A stretch of DNA of 64,000 nt from assembly GCF_963678635.1 (NCBI RefSeq), contig NC_087070.1, forward strand, positions 14,511,840 to 14,575,839, given 5' to 3'. The DNA comes from Symsagittifera roscoffensis. Taxonomy: Eukaryota; Xenacoelomorpha; Acoela; Convolutidae. Below, piece by piece: positions 58,645 through 64,000 of the stretch. The first letter of the stretch is position 1. Each line of letters opens with the position of its first letter. The translations under genes were made by a program, and so were the position numbers. A model generated the notes under the pieces. That model was not told the DNA's origin, did not search any database, and saw only the letters and a list, made by a program, of their open reading frames with translations.

Positions 58645-61178
58645 GGTGTACATAACACATGTGGAATACTTATGGGAACGGCTAAAGCATCGATCAGAAT
58701 ATTTTACTCCATTGAATATCTTTTCACTCAAAGAAAGAAGGTGTATATACCACATATGGAATGCATATGAGAACGGCAAAAGCATCGACCACAAGATATT
58801 ACATCATTGAATATTTTTACACTCATGGAAGGTCTATGTAAATTTAAGTAAATTTTTATGCAAACGGCTTAAGCATCGATAACCAGATATACTCCAATGA
58901 ATGTCATTTCACTTATAGAAGGTGTATATAACTCATATGGAGTTTTAGGAGATCGGCTATAGCATCGAACACAATATATACTCCAATGATTACCTTTTGA
59001 ACCATAGAAGGTGTACATAACACTTATGGAAAACTTACGAGAACGGCTAAAGTATCGACCACAAGATATTACTCCATTCAATATCTTTTCAATCTCAGAA
59101 AGTGTATATAATACGTATGGAATACTTATGAGAGCGGCTAAAGCAACGACATCAAAATATACCCCCCATTGACTATCTTTTCACTCATAGAGGTGTATAT
59201 AACACATATGGAAAACTTATGAGAACGGCTAAAGTCTACCACAATATATTACTCCAATGAATATCTTTGCATTCAAAGAAGGTGGGTATAACACATATAG
59301 AAAACATCTGAGATGGTCTAGAGCATCAACAGCATGATATACTCCATTGGAAATTTTTTCACTCATAGAAGGTGTATAAAACATATATGGAATACTTAGG
59401 AGAATTGCTACAGCTGCGAACACAAAATACACTCCATTGAATATCTCTTGATCCGTATAAGGTGTACATGACACATATGGAAAACTTATGAGAACGGCTA
59501 GAGCATCGATCACAAGATTTTACTCCATTGAATATCTTTTAACTCATAGAAGGTGTATATACCAATTAAGGAATACGTTTGAGAACGGCTAAAGCATCGA
59601 CCACAAAATATTACTCCATTGATTATCTTTACACTCAAGAAGGTCTATATAACACATACTAAATAATTTTGAGAACGGTTAAAGCATCGACCACAAGATA
59701 TTACTCCATTTAATATCGTATCACTCATAAGAGGTATATATAAAAAAATGGAATACTGATGAGAACGGCTAAAACATCGAACACAAGATATTACTCCATT
59801 GAAAATTTTTCACCATTTGAAGGTGTATAAAACATATATGGAATACTTAAGAGAACGGCTACATCATCGGACACAAAATACACTCCATTGAATATCTCTT
59901 GACCCTTAGAAGGTGTACATAACACATGTGGAATACTTATGGGAACGGCTAAAGCATCGATCAGAATATTTTACTCCATTGAATATCTTTTCACTCAAAG
60001 AAAGAAGGTGTATATACCACATATGGAATGCATATGAGAACGGCAAAAGCATCGACCACAAGATATTACATCATTGAATATTTTTACACTCATGGAAGGT
60101 CTATGTAAATTTAAGTAAATTTTTATGCAAACGGCTTAAGCATCGATAACCAGATATACTCCAATGAATGTCATTTCACTTATAGAAGGTGTATATAACT
60201 CATATGGAGTTTTAGGAGATCGGCTATAGCATCGAACACAATATATACTCCAATGATTACCTTTTGAACCATAGAAGGTGTACATAACACTTATGGAAAA
60301 CTTACGAGAACGGCTAAAGTATCGACCACAAGATATTACTCCATTCAATATCTTTTCAATCTCAGAAAGTGTATATAATACGTATGGAATACTTATGAGA
60401 GCGGCTAAAGCAACGACATCAAAATATACCCCCCATTGACTATCTTTTCACTCATAGAGGTGTATATAACACATATGGAAAACTTATGAGAACGGCTAAA
60501 GTCTACCACAATATATTACTCCAATGAATATCTTTGCATTCAAAGAAGGTGGGTATAACACATATAGAAAACATCTGAGATGGTCTAGAGCATCAACAGC
60601 ATGATATACTCCATTGGAAATTTTTTCACTCATAGAAGGTGTATAAAACATATATGGAATACTTAGGAGAATTGCTACAGCTGCGAACACAAAATACACT
60701 CCATTGAATATCTCTTGATCCGTATAAGGTGTACATGACACATATGGAAAACTTATGAGAACGGCTAGAGCATCGATCACAAGATTTTACTCCATTGAAT
60801 ATCTTTTAACTCATAGAAGGTGTATATACCAATTAAGGAATACGTTTGAGAACGGCTAAAGCATCGACCACAAAATATTACTCCATTGATTATCTTTACA
60901 CTCAAGAAGGTCTATATAACACATACTAAATAATTTTGAGAACGGTTAAAGCATCGACCACAAGATATTACTCCATTTAATATCGTATCACTCATAAGAG
61001 GTATATATAAAAAAATGGAATACTGATGAGAACGGCTAAAACATCGAACACAAGATATTACTCCATTGAAAATTTTTCACCATTTGAAGGTGTATAAAAC
61101 ATATATGGAATACTTAAGAGAACGGCTACATCATCGGACACAAAATACACTCCATTGAATATCTCTTGACCCTTAGAA
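58645..61178. repeat. Satellite B 1,267-bp tandem duplication
   Basis: 58645-59911 and 59912-61178 are near-identical, constant offset 1267 bp (14 monomers); for example 58869-59081 equals 60136-60348 and 59229-59513 equals 60496-60780. Part of the unit occurs again at 62042 onward (offset 3611 from 58431). This points to recent unequal exchange, or an assembly repeat to be verified with long reads. Confidence 0.85.
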
Positions 61179-64000
61179 GGTGTTTATGACACATGTGAAA
61201 TACTTATGAGAACGGCTAAAGCATCGATCACAAGATTTTACTCCATTGAATATCTTTTCACTCAAAGAAAGTTTATATAACAGATATGGATTACTTATGA
61301 GAACGGCTAAAGCATCGACCACAAGATATTACTCCATTGAAAATTTTTCACCCTTAGAAGGTGTATAAAACATATATGGAATACTTAAGAGAGCGGCTTC
61401 ATCATCGGACACAAAATACACTCCATTGAATATCTCTTGACCCTTAGAAGGTGTACATGACACATGTGAATTACTTATGAGAACGGCTAAAGCATCGATC
61501 ACAAGATTTTACTCCATTGAATATCTTTTCATCAAAGAAGGTGTCTATAACACATACAGAAAACTATGAGATGGGCTAGAGCATCGACCACATGATACTT
61601 TTCCATTGAATACCATTTCACTTATAGAAGGTGTATACAACATATAAGGAGTACTTATGAGAACGGCTAAAGCATCGACCATAAGATAAACTACATTGAA
61701 CATCTTTTATTTCTCAGAAAGTGTATATAATACTTATGGAATAATAATGAGAACGGCTAAAGCACCGACAACAAGATATATTCCATTGAATAATTTCTCA
61801 CTCATAGAAGGTGTAAAAAACATTTATGGAAACCTTATGAGAACGGCTAAAGATCGACACAAGTTATACTACATTCAATATCTTTTCAACCTCAGAAAAT
61901 GTATATAATACGTATGGAATAATTATGAGAACGGCTAAAGCATCGACAACAAGATATAATCCATTGAGTAATTTCTCACTCATAGAAGGTGTAAAAAACG
62001 TTTATGGAAACCTTATGAGAACGGCTAATGATCGACACAAGTTATACTACATTCAATATCTTTTCAACCTCAGAAAATGTATATAATACGTATGGAATAC
62101 ATATGCGAATGGCTAAAGCATCGATAACGAGATATACTCCAATGAAAGTCATTTCACTCATACAAGGTGTATATAACACATATGTAATAATTATGAGAAC
62201 GGCTAAAGCATCGGTCACAATATATAATCCATTGAATATCTTTTGACCCATAGAAGGTGTACATAACACATGTGGAATACCTATGGGAACGGCTAAAGCA
62301 TCGATCAGAATATTTTACTCCATTGAATATCTTTTCACTCAAAGAAAGAAGGTGTATATACCACATATGGAGTGCATATGAGAACGGCGAAAGCATCGAT
62401 TACAAGATCTTACATCATTGAATATCTTTACACTCATGGAAGGTCTATGTAAATTTAAATAAAAAAATTTTTATGCAAACGGCTTAAGCATCGATAACCA
62501 GATATACTCCAATGAATGTCATTTCACTTATAGAAGGTGTATATAACTCATATGGAGTTTTATGAGAACGGCTATAGCATCGAACACAATATACACTCCA
62601 ATGAATATCTTTTGAACCATAGAAGGTGTACATAACACTTATGGAAAACTTACAAGAACGGCTAACGTATCGACCACAAGATATTACTCCATTCAATATC
62701 TTTTCAATCTCAGAAAGTGTATATAATACGTATGGAATACTTATGAGAGCGGCTATAGCAACGACAGCAAAATATACCCCATTGACTATCTTTTCACTCA
62801 TAGAGGTGTATATAACACATGGAAAACTTATGAGAACGGCTAAAGTCTACCACAATATATTACTCCAATGAATATTTTTGCATTCAAAGAAGGTGTATAA
62901 AACACATATAGAAAACCTCTGAGATGGTCTAGAGCTGAGAAGGTGTATATAACATAAATGGAACACTTATGAGAACGGCTAAAGCATCGACAACAAGATA
63001 AACTCCATTGAATAATTTTTCACTCATAGAAGGTGTATATAACATATATGGAATACTTATGAGAACGGCTAAAGCATCGACAACAAGATATACTCCATTG
63101 AATAATTTTTCACTCATAGAAGGTGTATATAACATATACGGAATACTTATGAGAACGGCTAAAGCATCGACCACAAGATATTACTCCATTCAAAATCTCT
63201 TCACTCATAGAAAGGGTATATAATACGTATGGAATACTTATGAGAGCGGCTAAAGCATCGACATCAAAATATACCCCCATTGACTATTTTTTCACTCATA
63301 GAGGGTGTATATAACACATATGGAATACTTATGAGAACGGCTAGAGCATCGATCACAAGATTTTACTCCATTGAATATCTTTAAACTCATAGAAGGTGTA
63401 TATACCATTTAAGGAATACGTTTGAGAACGGCTAAAACATCGAACACAAGATATTACTCCAATCAAAAACTTTTCACTCCCAGAAAGTTTATATAACAGA
63501 TATGGATTACTTATGAGAACGGCTAAAGCATCGACCACAAGATATTACTCCATTGAAAACTTTTCACCCTTAGAAGGTCTATAAAACATATATGGAATAC
63601 TCAAGAGAACGGCTACATCATCGGACACAAAATACACTCCATTGAATATCTCTTGACTCTTAGAAGGTGTACATGACACATGTGAAATACTTATGAGAAC
63701 GGCTAAAGCATCGATCACAAGATCTTACTCCATTGAATATCTTTTCACTCAAAGAAGTCGTATATACTACACAAGGACAACCTTTGAGAACGGCTAATGC
63801 ATCGACCACAAAATATTACTCCATTGAATATCTTTACACCCAAGGAAGGTCTATATAACACATACTAAAAAATTTGAGAACGGCTAAAGCATCGACCACA
63901 AGATATACTCCATTGAATAATTTTTCACTCATAGAAGGTGTATATAACATATACGGAATACTTATGAGAACGGCTAAAGCATCGACCACAAGATATTACT

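Larger units (their letters stand above)
56407..64000. repeat. Satellite B, main array (to window end)
   Basis: About 84 monomers of ~90-91 bp, running past the window edge. Order within the monomer: TACTTATGAGAACGGCTAAA, GCATCGACCACAAGATATTA, CTCCATTGAATATCTTTTCA, CTCATAGAAGGTGTATATAA. The core GAGAACGGCTAAAGCATCGA is the most conserved and most GC-rich part. It is unrelated to satellite A. All ORFs here are monomer translations (YMLYTPSMSEKLFNGV and VDALAVLIS on the minus strand, EGVYNIYGILMRTAKAS on the plus). Confidence 0.93.

Noticed and set aside
56407-64000. ORFs in satellite B that look like a repeated hydrophobic protein
   Set aside because: They follow the ~90-bp monomer, appear on both strands, and are broken wherever the monomer is 91 bp.

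Overview
This is a stretch of invertebrate animal nuclear DNA, not bacterial. It holds split coding exons with GT-AG borders, two LTR retrotransposon classes typical of metazoans (BEL/Pao and Ty3/gypsy), short inverted-repeat elements, and more than 30 kb of AT-rich tandem satellite. The retroelement proteins look arthropod-like. A branchiopod crustacean would fit, but that is an impression and nothing here identifies the species.

Layout. 1-3215: two copies of an ~800-bp dispersed module separated by the first satellite block. 3215-26365 and 28305-30105: satellite A, a diverged ~101-bp tandem repeat in higher-order blocks (1.6-1.7 kb ladder, 2.75-kb recent duplication), interrupted at 26366-28304 by a probable LTR-retroelement fragment. 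30106-35061: the only host gene I can support, an ankyrin-repeat protein on the minus strand. It has two coding exons joined by matching phase-1 splice sites, and its 3.5-kb intron holds two ~195-bp MITE copies and a 110-bp hairpin repeat. 35062-36744: unassigned DNA. 36745-37645: a foldback-like element built from GAGCGGTTTT arrays, enclosing a tRNA-Arg(UCG) pseudogene. 37671-46328: a decayed Ty3/gypsy element on the minus strand (212-bp LTRs, 4-bp target duplication, tRNA-Ser primer site) with a tandemly rearranged 3' half of pol. 46400-46620 and 56407-64000 (running off the window): satellite B, an ~90-bp tandem repeat. 46621-56406: a full-length, very young BEL/Pao element (457-bp LTRs differing at two positions, 5-bp target duplication GAAAA) inserted into satellite B.

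The setting is pericentromeric or otherwise heterochromatic in character: one gene between two unrelated satellites, with nested mobile elements. The most interesting object is the BEL/Pao element. Its gag and pol are almost entirely open, yet gag and pol are separated by a frame change exactly in the first zinc knuckle and by an in-frame TGA after the knuckles. Its 2.2-kb leader also carries an extra coding-like ORF, itself cut once by TAA and preceded by an in-frame 201-bp duplication. The youth of the element means these breaks are either very recent, assembly errors, or recoding sites.
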